A DNA stretch of 64,000 bases, from positions 62,001 to 126,000 of the forward strand of contig SPDT01000009.1 of the NCBI GenBank assembly GCA_008477525.1, written 5' to 3'. The notes under the pieces are model-generated. The model did not search any database. It saw only the letters and a list, made by a program, of their open reading frames with translations, and was not told the origin of the DNA. This DNA comes from Hypomyces perniciosus (taxonomy: Eukaryota > Ascomycota > Sordariomycetes > Hypocreales > Hypocreaceae). Position 1 is the first letter of the stretch. Each line of letters begins with the position of its first letter. The position numbers and the translations under genes were made by a program. Of this stretch, positions 1-11,297 are shown piece by piece.

Positions 1-680
1 TACAGCTATACCGGTAAACCAGCTATAGCTACTTGAAAATAAACTGGGAGTATTTATTTATTCTATACTAATCTTAATTATAAATTATTAACATAGCTCT
101 TTATATTATAATATTGATATAAATAAGTAAAGTTCAAGTCTTGTTTATATTGTTAGGTAAGTGCAAGCCCTCCTTTCAACCTAATATACAGGACTCTTCA
201 ACCCCAGGGTACAAGATTCTTCAACCCCAGGGGACGAGAGTCTTTAACCCCAGGGGACGAGATTCTTCAACCCTAGGGGACAAAAGTCTTCAACCCCAGG
301 GGACGAGATTCTTCAACCCTAAGGGACAAGATTCTTTAACCCCAGGGTACAAGACTCTTCAATCCCAGGGGACGAGATTCTTCAACCCTAGGGGACAAAA
401 GTCTTCAACCCCAGGGGACAAGATTCTTGAACCCCAGGGGACGAGATTCTTTAACCCTAGTGTGACGAACCGTCATACCGTCACGCCAACAGGCAAAAGA
501 ATAGGCTAATAATCGCATTTCTAGCAATTATCATGACGGTACCAACTGTATATAAGGGAAACGTGCTCGGAACGTGACACCTAGGGTACAAGACTGTTTA
601 ACCCCAGGGTATATAGTTATAAAAGCCAAAAAATAGGCTTAACTATATAGCTAAACAGGATGTTAGCCTTAACTATCCCT
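1..680. repeat. Dispersed AT-rich repeat, copy 1, with minisatellite core
   Basis: The left flank (about 1-175) and right flank (about 618-680) match the flanks of a second copy at 11340-11750, with mostly C/T and G/A differences; a decayed third copy lies near 22750-22960. Between the flanks is a 23-bp tandem array. A second copy of the right-hand terminus follows at about 811-850. No protein is encoded. The 122-residue open frame at 141-509 is simply the 23-bp repeat read through three frames, so it repeats every 23 residues. Confidence 0.75.
185..470. repeat. 23-bp tandem minisatellite (about 12 units)
   Basis: The units read gattcttcaaccccagggg plus acga or variants, 23 bp each, differing mainly in the first bases (gattc/gagtc/aagtc) and in ccccagg versus ccctagg. 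Because 23 is not a multiple of three, all three frames cycle and an open frame arises by chance. One isolated unit lies at about 580-610. Confidence 0.9.
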
Positions 681-699
681 CCTTTTCTTTTCTTTTCTT

Positions 700-1330
700 T
701 ACCTTTTCTTTCTCTATTATATTTATTTAAATTATAAAGTATAAAATCTTTTAAACCTATATAAAAAAAAAGCTTTAGCTTAAGGTATAAAGCTTTAAAG
801 GTATAAAAATCTAAGTCTAACCCTATAGCCAAGCACAGGTTTTACTTTAACTATTCGAAGCAAATACATGATTCCTCGTCTCGTCGAGCTGACCGATGAA
901 GCCTCGTATATTACTCGATGAAATGGCTTCCTCATAAGCTTTACCTGTAGTAAGACCATTTGTGGTCCCCATTTCCAATATTGTTTCATACATAAGTTCG
1001 TTCGCTATAATACGATTTCTGTCGTAGGGGTGTAATTTCACGGCTACCTTGGCGTATGATTTCATTGCTTGTATACAGCGCATAGCCCCGGACTCCAAGC
1101 TCTCAAGCTTGGTGTGAATGTAAGTGGAAAACCCCTGAAAATTTCAGGATTTCTGCTGCGTGATATTGCATTCTTACAGTTATTGGCATGTTGTCTTGCA
1201 AACTCTCATGCTCGAACCTATTTAACCAAATATAATTCTCGTATTGAGGGTACAGTTTCCATTTACCCGCTCACACAAGAACAAGGAATGGCAAGGTTTT
1301 GCAGCGACGGCGGCTGCAGCGTACGCAAAG
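700..1330. other. AT-rich spacer and unassigned short frames
   Basis: The left part (700-850) is AT-rich repeat. An 83-codon minus-strand frame at 847-1098 has a coding-like composition but resembles nothing I recognise, and no convincing start context or partner exon is visible. I leave it unassigned. Confidence 0.3.
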
Positions 1331-1760
1331 GACCTATTGCTCCGGATCCCACCCAACAGAGTAGAATCAGAGAGGAAGATCAGCGAAGTTGGCCAATAGT
1401 CAATGAACAGCTATAATGTGAACAAGGCAAGGAGATCACGGCATTTAGGAACTGGAATATGGTTCCTCGAAAACGATGCCTTTACCGAGTGGAAACTCGG
1501 TTCGCGTCGGTTAACAAACCATTTTCAATTCATTAACAGGATCTTATGGAATAAGTGAAATCATTCGGAAAGTCTTTGCATTTGCACGAAGGTGCGGGAA
1601 AACCCAAAGGGAAAACCGCACCAAGAACTACTCTATCTAATATCTGCCTTAGTCTAGGTCAACTAGACCTACATTTTATTATGCAACCATTAGAAACTTG
1701 TCAACGATGTGTTAAAAGTAACAAGGATACTTGGTGCAGAAGGGCGAGTGCCTAACTGCA
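1330..1760 (+). pseudogene. Relic of a fungal NACHT/STAND (NLR-like) protein
   Basis: In one plus-strand frame, about 1425-1510 reads a block with the core RHLGTGIWFLENDAFTEWK. This closely fits the linker that precedes the NACHT P-loop in fungal STAND/NLR-like proteins, where an arginine-histidine, GTG, WFL and an acidic-aromatic EW motif occur in order. Upstream, about 1370-1400, the same frame reads KISE followed by an in-frame TAG, as if a tryptophan had been lost. Further on, near 1590-1625, a glycine/lysine-rich stretch (GAGKPKGKT) could be a disrupted P-loop, and 1690-1735 shows clustered cysteines. The frame is broken by stops and no full NACHT domain can be followed. I read this as the decayed N-terminal half of an NLR-type gene. 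The family call rests on the one linker motif, so it is tentative. Confidence 0.45.
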
Positions 1761-2939
1761 AAATTTGCAAGTGCGTGCACAATTGACCTGCATGAGTATT
1801 TGGTCGCTTGAGACCCCGCACAACGTCTTGTTACTATTGCAAAAATCAGGGCTGAGGTCAACACAGCCTCCTCGAACGTCCAGTGACTTTTTTTGTTAGT
1901 CAATAATTGTAATAAGGGGAACAAGCTCAATACCTTGGTAGTAATAGGACTGGCCGAGCTTAATGCAAGGATAGAAAAGCTACTGGCGATGATCGAGAAT
2001 CGCATGTTTGAATATTTATCAGGTTTATGGTAATTATGAATAAGAATGGTTGAATTATTCGAATATATCAATGTACTATTCATAGTGAGGTGAGGGCAGT
2101 ATTTATATTTATTATTCCCTCAACTAGCATAAACTGCCTTTACTTACTAAATGATATCTACCAATAGCATCTATTACTCCAATGCCAACGCCAATAATGC
2201 AACTAGTGCTAATTACTGAACAACCGAAATGCCTCGGCAACTTGAGGTCTCACATAATGCAACTAGTGCTGATTTTATTGGTGCATCCCATACTCGGCTT
2301 TGTTATCTTTTCCATAAACTGTCCCACTTTATCCACAGTCTAAGGAAGAATCATTCACTCTTCATCTACTCTACACACTTCATATCAGCATCCTTTTCCT
2401 TAACAAGCGACGGGTCTACTACCTACAACTACCGATATAACTACCGATGTATATACACGGCGGTATCCCCGGCATCCGAGACTGAGGCATCAGAAACAAA
2501 GCAGCAATATTACAGTAGTACACAGCGGCAGTGTCGACTATAGTTAAAAACATCCTTGACCCTCAAGTCACCCCATCTTGCTACCTAACACACGACTAGT
2601 TCCGTACTTTCAAGTTCGAGTGTACTTGGACACTAAAAGTCGGGCTGATTGGGTCTCCAGTGCGTCTTCGCATTTCCACTATAAGCAGCTAGTAGCTAGA
2701 GCTTCTGAAGTAGTGATACTTTGATGCACCAGGCTGATTCTTAGTTTCTCAGGTACTTATACAACGCAACTCGTGATATATAACGTTTTGGGTTAATTAG
2801 GTCTGAACTTCAATGTTCAAGTTGGCTCTAACCTATCCCGACTGAGCTGTTTTCCGTATAAAGGCCCGCATTTATTTCCTGCTGCACCAGTAGCAGGCGG
2901 GGTTAGTATTTCCCTATTAGGATATCTTCGGGGTCTTTC
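1761..2939. other. No gene seen
   Basis: Mixed AT-rich sequence. About 2196-2282 is a short block present again in direct orientation at 16097-16185. A 104-codon frame at 2229-2543 lacks recognisable domains and overlaps that repeat, so I do not call it a gene. Confidence 0.4.
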
Positions 2940-3530
2940 CCCACCGCCGCACAGTGGAAGAGACAGACGATAGAGTAGTAGTAGAAGTGTAAGTGTACCT
3001 GCACAGAGTTCAACTTCATGGCTGACCTGAAGAAGCTACACGAGCCGAACATACCCACGCTGACAAGTAGGGTTAGTTATGCCATGGCGATGTAAGACAA
3101 TGACTCGACCTCGTCGAATTGTCTGATAAGATGACGCCCTTTACTAGATAGGAAGTAGAGACCGGGCCGGGACAATATAGAGACCGGACTAGGTGTCTGC
3201 TGTTCCCTATAATACTAAGTCTCGCATAACGTTTCTAGACTATAGCTTACTTAGATTAGGGTCAAGGAAGGGGGGTTATGGGCCAATAATAGTCTAATGC
3301 AGTAGCACCGCAATTCATTATTAGTAGTTTAAATAATAGGTAATACTTTACAGAAACTCCACTAGCTTAGAGGCTTTAGGCCACGAGTTATCTTAGGCTA
3401 GCTAAGTTTGGTTTCAGATGGGCAAGGTATATAGTAACACACTCCTTTTGCTGACAAGCCCCCGAAAAAACTGGTCATGCGTCTCTGTCGGCAGTTAACG
3501 TTGCTTTCACTGACCCTAGGCTCATTCCTT
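2940..3530. repeat. Dispersed repeat, inverted relative to 16275-16870
   Basis: Roughly 590 bp recurs in reverse complement at 16275-16870, including the tract at 3124-3235 and the tract at 3390-3500. Differences are dominated by transitions. Near 3018 a short frame begins MADLKKLHEPNIPTL, reminiscent of the start of a Ty1/copia-type Gag, but it stops quickly. This may be the 5' internal part of a dead retroelement. Confidence 0.65.
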
Positions 3531-4159
3531 CAAACTATACTATCCCAAGACCCCTTGACGTATGTTTTCCCACACAGACCGGCACTACCCAATAAGATAA
3601 AGGATTCCATTGCGGAACGAAATTGTGCCGTCGCAGCCTCATGGCTATCTCGGAGCGGGCGACCGATGCCGATATCAACCCATGCTCCACCTGGGAGCTT
3701 CTAATGATGCAGTATCCATATTGAGGTTTACTTATCTATAGTATATAGATCCTCTACATGGTTCCTTTACTATAGTAGGGAATTCTCAGCCCCTTATACT
3801 AAAATCTCATAAGTAAGAGGCTTACACTATACGAGGTAGATCTTTTGTAAAGCTGACGTTACATTTCTTTTTAAGATACTAATATTATTAGGCTCCCTCT
3901 ATACACAGAACGCCCCGCCCCCGACAGAGCCCGACCCCGACCCCGAACCAGACCAGTTACATAGAACCTCCATTGCTTCTCTGGAGTATAGAAGGCCTCC
4001 TCTACTTCATACACGATTCATAGCAATTCTCCTTTTAAGAAACACCGGCCGACCATTTTAATAGGCAAGACAATCTGTCTTGGTAGCATAGGACCTACGG
4101 CGCCCGAGACCCAACTCTTCAACACTCCGCGTCATCTGCCCCATACCGTTAAATATATA
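3531..4159. other. No gene seen
   Basis: The stretch lies between a dispersed repeat and the segmental duplication. A 75-codon frame at 3477-3704 starts with a hydrophobic stretch but lies partly inside the repeat and has no other support. Confidence 0.35.
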
Positions 4160-4656
4160 TAAGACTGTGCCTCCATAAAGCAGCCACCGAACACCATAAC
4201 TGTCGTATAACCAGCCAAACTAGACAGGGAAAAAAGTTAGGATTTACAGTTTCTTTATAGATTAGAAAAGTTTGCGGGTATTTATTCATGACATACTATT
4301 GAGCCGCAGAATGTCATGAAAAAGATTTAGACAGACAGGATCTAGCTAACAGTTGATTCCGAGTAGCCCTTCAAAGGACCAGAGACGTAATATTGCTCAA
4401 ACACACCCACACAATTGACCAAGCCAAAGGTGCAGAAGAGAGCGCACCAGCCGCCAAAAACGACGAGCCAAGCTTCCCATCCGCTATCTGGGAAATCGGA
4501 AGCTGAATAGGTCCCGACGGATATATTACCGCGTTCCGGATCCGAATTGTTACTGACTTCGGTCTTAGAGGTGAGTTGTCGCTCGGAATCGGTATAGGGT
4601 TCCATCTTCTTATCCAGCTTAATGTTGGAGGATAAAGAAGTTATTAAATCTGGCAT
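4160..4656 (-). pseudogene. 5' fragment of MCT-type MFS gene (duplicate of 33359-33853)
   Basis: The minus-strand frame reproduces the N-terminus of the intact carrier at 32415-33853, starting at the equivalent methionine (4656). The hydrophilic acidic leader is followed by the first membrane segment ([15 protein letters not shown]). After the SESTVS stretch the reading ends at a TAG where the intact copy has a tryptophan codon, and a second stop replaces a CAA codon a few residues later; both are C-to-T or G-to-A changes. The intron region is also present. The copy ends abruptly at 4160, so all but the first helices are missing and it cannot make a carrier. Confidence 0.88.
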
Positions 4657-6462
4657 TATGCCTCCTCTTATTAAAAGTGATAAGGAAGCGGTTATATTAA
4701 ATAAGCTGCTTAGTCGACCAAGCCAGAGATAAATACACCTGCAGCTCTTTACTGTATCAAACAATATACTATATTTCCCTAGTAAAAAAGGTTTGCGCCT
4801 ATATAATAATAAATACTGCTAGATGCGGCAAGTTTATTTATAAACTCCTTTAATACTATTTACCTGTAAAGTGAGTCTTGCTATAGGGGAGATAATAAGC
4901 CTATTATCTCTGGGGTCTATGGCGTTTATTAGTAACTAAATTGCAAGGAATTTAAAAGCTAAAAGAGCGCTATCTGGCTATCCCATTCCCTGTAGGATGG
5001 ATTTATGGAATTCAGCCTGCGGATATACCGCCGACTCAGTCTCCGGCTTAGCCTCTTGCTCGGTCTCCGGCTCAATAAAAGCCTTAACCAGGGATAGAAC
5101 TTCATTAATTTCTCACCTACTTCGCCGATGGCATATATAGCCTATCGTACAGAGTACTAGTATAGACTATAAGTGTTTTAGTAGGCTAGATGAGTTTATT
5201 GCCTTATAAGCCACGAGACTAGCCAATCTCTCGGCTTTATATAGCCGGGTAGGGCGAGTGATGTTCTTAAATGTTCCACCTATCTCGTCCAAACAAATAT
5301 TAACAACGTTATCTATAACCACGATCTCAGCAAGAGAGCTCATCTAGAATGGGGCTCTACCAAGATTGCCGGAAACCCCCTAGGGCAATTTCTAATTTCA
5401 TCGCAACTGAGCATTCTCTAGGCCTACTCTTTATAGATTTGTTATACTGACCTGCCTACCTCAAGACTCCAATCCAGACCTTCGCCTTCATTTATCTTCA
5501 AGCCCGGACCTTCCGGGTCAGGCTTGAGCCTGGTCTTTAGGCTTCTTCAAGCCCGATCTTTATCATGACGTTGGCCGTCAGCTAGCCGAGACCTTTTGGG
5601 CTCCTAGGCCACTGATTGATGCAACCGTCTTCTTGATCTTAATGGCCTACAGGCCATCGAGCTTTTGATCTTCCAGGTTTCTATCCGGATAGAAGCTATC
5701 GTCAGGCGGTTCTCCTACTGAAGATATATGGTATATATGGTGTAGCCGCCTTCTAGGTGCTCCTACACAGAGCACTTACTGGGTCGTCCTGTTCCTCAGT
5801 GCTCAAGAGCAACAGCCAGCGCCCTGCCTGCTGAAGCTCCTGGCCACTGGGCTGCGAGCGCCCCAGGGGCTTACAGCGCTGTCCGACAAGATGCGCTTAA
5901 TACTTCGGGCCATCTGAATTCTATCAAGTTCTCCCTTGGGTTCGGATCCGAAGAATATCGGACGCTTAGTGTGATATTGTGTTCACGAAGTATAATATCT
6001 ACATAGCCCCAAGCGTGGCCATATTTATAACGCTTATAGTATTTTAAGCATTAGTTTAGCAATTCCTACCCACTAAAAGATTTAGTGATAAGCACTAGGC
6101 AAGTTTGTACTATATATTAGGAGTTGAAATAAGTTATAGCTAATAAGAGCAGCTACCGGCCTTTACTTCCTTATAAGAGAATTACTGAAACATTTTATGG
6201 CTTTTAAATATACACTTGCATGTTCAATAGAGTGGGGGAGGCAGATCATATTCTTGGGTCGGTAATCTTCGACATTTCGTATCGCTTGTGGACTATTGGC
6301 CAATGCTGCCCTACACGATATGGCCCCTAGATTTCCCCGACGGCTATTAGATTCCCGACGGCTATTAATATTGCTATAAACGCAGGGTATTATGCGAGAT
6401 CACTACGGAGGAACATCTTAAAAGAAATGTCCTAGCGTAAGCCACTAGCGCGAATTAACACT
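4160..6462. repeat. 2.3-kb segmental duplication, copy 1 (copy 2 at 33359-35661)
   Basis: The block aligns with 33359-35661 at a constant offset of 29,199 bp, so both copies have the same overall length. Differences are nearly all C/T or G/A transitions. The left boundary falls inside the coding region of the MCT-type MFS gene, just past the base corresponding to 33359. The right boundary is after the tract ending gcgcgaattaacac. It therefore carries the 5' part of the MFS gene plus about 1.7 kb of upstream DNA. Parts of that upstream DNA recur a third time at 22975-23330. Confidence 0.9.
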
Positions 6463-6666
6463 ATGTTACTGCTATGATATACCGCCATGATATGACGGGG
6501 CGAGATCCTGCCTTGCATTTGAGTCAAAACTAAACACTAGCCTATCTTAGCGCTGACAGGCATTCTATAAAGGCCTCGTACTGCCTCTAGGAAGAAAGCT
6601 TTTCATCGATTTATGGCCTCCGCTAATTTTAACCACCAGAACCATATATCTCTAAATACTGCAACA

Positions 6667-7756
6667 ATGCCTAGTATACTAGGTCTCTCGCTACTAGCCT
6701 TTCTCTCCTTGCCGGCAGTATATGCCTATAATGGATCTAGCAACGGACAATATGCAGGTGGTGATATTGCCAGCACAGGAGCTTTTGGACTAAGCAACTC
6801 TTCCCTCGCCCAGCTAGTAGCAAACCCGAACCTTACAGCATCCTATCCATTCCCAGGATACGACTTAAGCATCCCAGCCGGACAGGATCCCCAGCTGGAT
6901 ACAACTAATAGCTGGTAGGTAATCTTGAGCTTAGGTCTCAAATATCCCCACAGCCACTGAAAAGGCTTATTATAGTGATAACTAACCCTTAACCTTATAG
7001 GTCTCTCAACATCGCAGTGGCCGCCAATGTTGCCCTCCCGAATACTACGCAAACTGCACAGTTGACTGTCATCTCCATTAACTCTCCGAAAAAAGAGATC
7101 CAAACAGTTGATCCGAGCTGGACTGTCTGTGCCTCCATCTGGTTCGGTCTCTCTAACAGCGGCACGGCTGCAGCGCAGAGCGACAATACTGGCTGCGGCA
7201 CGGCTATCAGCTCAACATGCATATCCGACCTGCAGAACCGTCCCGGCTCTGCTGTTAACCAGGCAAACAGCTGCGCCGCCTTGCAACTGCCTGAAAGCTG
7301 CCAGCAGTTCTCAGATTCATCTATCAGCTTCGGTGCGTGCCTACTCGTCGGCGACCGCCGTGCGTATGTTAAGCAGTGGGATTTCCAGCTAACCATGATA
7401 TAGAAATTACGCAACAGATGTTGGCGGACCGGGAGATCTTCGCCTACATTCCAGCCCCGGAGGCAGCATCAGCGTCGCATACTGCCTCATACAATATAGC
7501 CGGGACGAACGTGTGGCCAACGTTACTGACCTTCCACCATAACTCGGGCAATAGTAACCAGACGTTTGGCCATTTTACTTGTCTCCGTGCCCATGACGTC
7601 CAGCATGGGAGCCAGACGCCTTCACTAGCATCCACCACGACGGCATCAGCCCCAGCTGCCACCACGACTAAGCCGAATGGAGGCAGCAGGTTTAAAAAAT
7701 CATTATCTGGGATTATACCAATATTCTTCATTATTACTGCTTGCTTACTGTTTTAG
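6667..7756 (+). CDS. Secreted cysteine-containing protein with C-terminal hydrophobic tail (three exons)
   Basis: The gene model is exon 6667-6914, intron 6915-7000 (GTAGGT...TATAG), exon 7001-7332, intron 7333-7403 (GTGCGT, CTAAC branch site, TATAG), exon 7404-7756. The joined frame is open and gives 310 residues. I chose ATG 6667 over the upstream ATG 6613 because it opens directly into a signal peptide (MPSILGLSLLAFLSLPAVYA). The mature part has several N-glycosylation sequons, six or more cysteines in the middle third, a Thr/Ala/Ser-rich region near residues 265-285, and a final hydrophobic segment preceded by basic residues. That layout suits a GPI-anchored or membrane-tethered cell-surface protein. 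I do not recognise the family. Base composition is far less AT-rich than its transposon-rich surroundings, and no RIP-type stops are present, so it looks functional. Confidence 0.75.
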
Positions 7757-8125
7757 GAATAAGTGGATTTATAATTCTTATATTACGAATTTCTATATAC
7801 TTTGACGGAGAAAAATGGTTCTCTTTTATTATTGCTTTTCTTTCTTTACTTTCCCTGTAGGCAGTTACTTGGTTAAATCTTAGGCTTTAAAAGCCTATTT
7901 TGCTAGATAGATTAATATATATTAACCTTATTATATTATACTTTACTTTTTAAACAATTAACATTAAGCTGCTAACCTATTAAAAGTTCGGTTTATTTAT
8001 ATTTATTATAATTAAATAATACCTCTGACTTATTAATTTATAATCTATAACTTTATAGCTTTATTAGCCTCGCCTTTAGCCCGTCTATATTATATTCCTT
8101 ACAGGCTAGGTATATAGTATTATAG
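7757..8125. other. AT-rich spacer, no gene seen
   Basis: Strongly AT-rich sequence with no open frame of note, probably a RIP-degraded repeat between the secreted-protein gene and the solo LTR at 8126. Confidence 0.5.
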
Positions 8126-8479
8126 TGTCACGACCCTGTATAAGACTGTATATAAACCCGGGTAATCTATGGATCGATGGGCCAATTAGGGTTGGATCAC
8201 GTAGGTATAGCAGACTCACGGGTAAGCTATAGGGATTACCAGTGATCTATCTACAACACCTACGCTCCCTATAGATTTCCTTTATATATATATATGACTG
8301 GCTTGTCACTTATTCAGTATAGTTACTTAGACAGTCGTTAATATGATTATTTACCTGAACCCACCGGTTCTATAGAATAGTGACTATATTACCCTGCTTA
8401 GTATTTATCCCTGACTTCTCTGCCAATATAAACCCACGAACCTCGGTTTATCCCTTAGGAATCTACCCGGATCGTCACA
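8126..8479 (+). mobile_element. LTR of family A (moderately decayed)
   Basis: It begins TGTCACGACC and ends GGATCGTCACA, the same termini as the well-preserved family-A LTR at 45006-45412, with which its right two thirds align. No target-site duplication is visible (left flank tatag, right flank cagcc), so it may be one LTR of a deleted full element. Confidence 0.75.
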
Positions 8480-9091
8480 CAGCCTCACCCAACAAAAACT
8501 AACCATATAGGCCTCGGCCTGCCCAAACCACTTACTGGACTTTATTAAGGTTTTTAGTAGCTAGTGCTAAGGCTTTTCCCTTTGAAAAAAGGGGTTTTCA
8601 TCCTAATAACAAAGTCTAGGCGGCTGTAGGAGGTGTTTAATCTAGATTGGGATTAGCTTTTGGAGGTGGGAGGTAGGTTAAGGTAGGTGGTAGTAGTTAA
8701 AGGTAGGGTATACTATAGTAATACCTTTTTTTAGCTAAGTCTATACGCTACTATAAAGTTACTTTTAAATTATTACCCTGCTAATATTTAATATCTATAT
8801 ACTCCCTGTAAAAGATATATATAATTTTTAAAGTTACATTAATATTACTTTAACTATTACATTTAATTACTAGCCCTTTAAAACTTTTACAGTTTTATAT
8901 TAAAATACACTTAGCTTTAATAAATAGCTTAACTTACGGAGCTATACTTTAACTTTAAATATAAAGATTAAAACTAAAGTAGCAATAGAATTTAATAACT
9001 GGTTTACGTAATTTTTAAAGATTAAAATAATAGTATATTTAAAGTTATTAGCTTTAGCTATATACTATATGAAAAAATAGTGAAATTAATA
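8480..9091. other. AT-rich spacer, no gene seen
   Basis: No frame or motif is recognisable. The first 250 bp are less AT-rich and could be internal sequence of a deleted LTR element; the rest is RIP-like AT-rich DNA. Confidence 0.4.
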
Positions 9092-9668
9092 TGTTAAAAA
9101 GGAGGGCTAAAAAGCAAGGATTTCGGTGTAATTGGATAACCTTCCTATTCTGGCTAGACCCAGAGTTAGGCCCGACGCTAGGACCGAGTTCCGGAGGAAT
9201 CTCGGTGTAAGTCAGCAATTCTCTCTTATCCTCAACGATAACAATTGAGCTAGGACCAGCTACCCCGCCTACCCTAGACTCAATACAATGCTTACAATGG
9301 GTATTGTGAGAAATCTGACAAAAATGGTTTCCCGTTTGTATGGCTGTGAGTCGATTTGAGCGATTTTATATACAAATGAATTTTGCGGAAAATAGGAATG
9401 CGGCCACGAACCCAATTCTGCCACCGCACACCTATTATTAGGTCAGAGGACTATTGTAGAAGACAAAGCATTGTTCTACAATCACTTCTACAACAGCCGC
9501 ATATCACTAGATACTCTATAGCTTCTAGCTATTAGATTAGATACAATTCAATTGTTCATTCCAGTGTTTACCCAGTAAACTCTCAGTCGTTTCCTCATTG
9601 CTGCGTTAAGTGCAGCTTCCTAGAAGCTACACTTAAATGAGGTTCGGTATAACCTTGTTATTTTAACA
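9092..9668 (+). mobile_element. LTR-like element of family B (577 bp)
   Basis: It starts TGTTAAAAAGGAGGGC and ends TTGTTATTTTAACA, giving TG...CA termini with an inverted TGTTAAAA/TTTTAACA pair. Two further copies lie head to head at 44062-44872 and 44911-46291. No clear target-site duplication is visible. Confidence 0.7.
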
Positions 9669-10159
9669 AAAATAAAAGGCAATAAACGCTAGTATTTAAT
9701 AAAGTGGAAAAACTATAAAGAGGAATATAACTCCTAAGAACTTAAAGAATACTTTAAACACTCCTAGATAACTCTACAGCAATTCTATTAAAGTCTAAGC
9801 CTTTTAATAAAAGGTTTAATAAAGCGTTAAAAGTAAAAAGATTAATACCCTAAAAGTCCTAAACCTTTAAAAGAATTTCCGATTCCTGCCGCTTTAAATC
9901 TTCTAGTTTATTTAAAGAATCTAACTTACATTTAACTATCTCCTTACCTTTAGTCTACAGCTATCGTTTTTAATAACAGAAACACTTTAAATAATTTAGA
10001 GCTTTATCTATTTCTGCCTAGGCTTTATAAAAGGCTTTACAATAAAACAATAAAAGTTCTTTTGCTAATTCTTTAGCAGAATTAAGATATTGCGACTTAA
10101 AAATAATACTTGATATTAGAAAATAATCTTAGCCGCAATATTAAAAGAAAGAGCTTTAA
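9669..10159. other. RIP-like AT-rich spacer
   Basis: Dense in stops in every frame and rich in TA-containing runs, with no recognisable protein. Probably the internal region of a dead element. Confidence 0.45.
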
Positions 10160-10477
10160 AGAAAAACTTATAAAGGCTTAATATAACCCCCGCGCTATTA
10201 TATAGATAACCCACGCGAATGCACTCGCTATATTTTAAAGAGCGATCGCTTATATAATACTTTAGGCTATAAGAAAGATAATAAGAGTAAGGTATAATAT
10301 TAAAACTGTCAATATCGATTAAATCCGTAAGTTTGCGATAATAGAAACTCGATTTAGTACAAGTAGGCTATAAATTATTAGATATAATAAAATAGTTAAA
10401 AAAAGGATATTATATATAAAGAAAGGGAAGGGATTAAAATAGGTTTTAAAGATAAAACTAATAGGAGAGGGATATTA
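10160..10477 (+). mobile_element. 3' internal end of a RIP-degraded LTR retrotransposon, with polypurine tract
   Basis: The sequence leads directly into an old family-A LTR. Its last 35 bases, ending with the purine run aataggagaggga, match the stretch that precedes the LTR at 17160. A purine-rich run immediately before an LTR is the expected polypurine tract. The coding potential is destroyed. Confidence 0.6.
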
Positions 10478-11297
10478 TATTATAACCTAACTATATCAAA
10501 GACCAGGTTACAGGGATATATGTGACGATCCGGGCTGATTCTCAAGGGATAAACCGAGGTTCGTGGGTTTATGTTGACAGAGAGGTCAGGGATGAATACT
10601 GAGCAGGGTAACGTAGTCACGATTCTGTAGAACAGGCGGTTCTGGTGAATGCAATTTGTTAACGACTGTCTAAGTAACTATACTGAATGAGTGACAAGCC
10701 AGTCGTATATATACAAAGGAAATCTACATGTGATCACTGATATCCCAGTGAGCGTCGCTGCGATCACTGCGATAGCACGGTGATCGAGTAAGTGATCACA
10801 CTTCTTGGTGTAGTGAGCGTTTGAGTGATCACTCTTAGCGCGGTGATCACTTCCTGATGATTGGTTGGTGCAACCGATATTCTCCCGTGTCCTCGTGACC
10901 TGGTCTTCGACATGGTCGGGTCGTGACAATATAGGAGAATATTAGTTATACTAACTAATTATTAGAAAGTAATTACTACACTAAAAGTAATTATTTAAAC
11001 GCTTACTATATTAAAATATATAATCATTTACTTAATTACTGCGTTATCGCAGTAATTGCAGTAACGCTTACTAGAATAACAGTAATTATAAATAAATCTC
11101 CTTTATATATATATAACTAGCTTATCACTTATTTAATATAGTTACTTAGACAGTCATTAACAATTGCATTTACTAAAACCACCTATTTTATAGAATTGTA
11201 ACTACGTTACCCTGCTTAGTATTTATCCTTAACCTCTCTGTTAATATAAACCCACGAACCCCAGTTTATCCCTTAAGAATCAACCCGGATTATTATA
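10478..11297 (+). mobile_element. Old, RIP-degraded family-A LTR split by a younger copy
   Basis: Segments 10478-10520 and 10929-11297 together align with the whole of LTR 45006-45412, but nearly every C in key positions is T. For example, the start TGTCACGACC appears as TATTATAACC and the end GATCGTCACA as GATTATTATA. The interruption is the family-A LTR at 10521-10928. Confidence 0.85.
10521..10928 (-). mobile_element. Young family-A solo LTR nested in an older LTR of the same family
   Basis: The 408-bp sequence is the reverse complement of the LTR at 45006-45412 with few differences. It is bounded by a perfect 5-bp target-site duplication, ATATA (10516-10520 and 10929-10933). It carries repeated gtgatcac-type palindromes. 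No internal retroelement sequence remains, so it is a solo LTR left by recombination between two LTRs. Confidence 0.92.

Noticed and set aside
185..470. CRISPR-like array
   Set aside because: Units are directly adjacent with no unique spacers, and the host is eukaryotic.
141..509. 122-codon open frame with 23-residue repeats
   Set aside because: It is the 23-bp minisatellite read through; the period is not a multiple of three and the family copies at other loci do not keep the frame.
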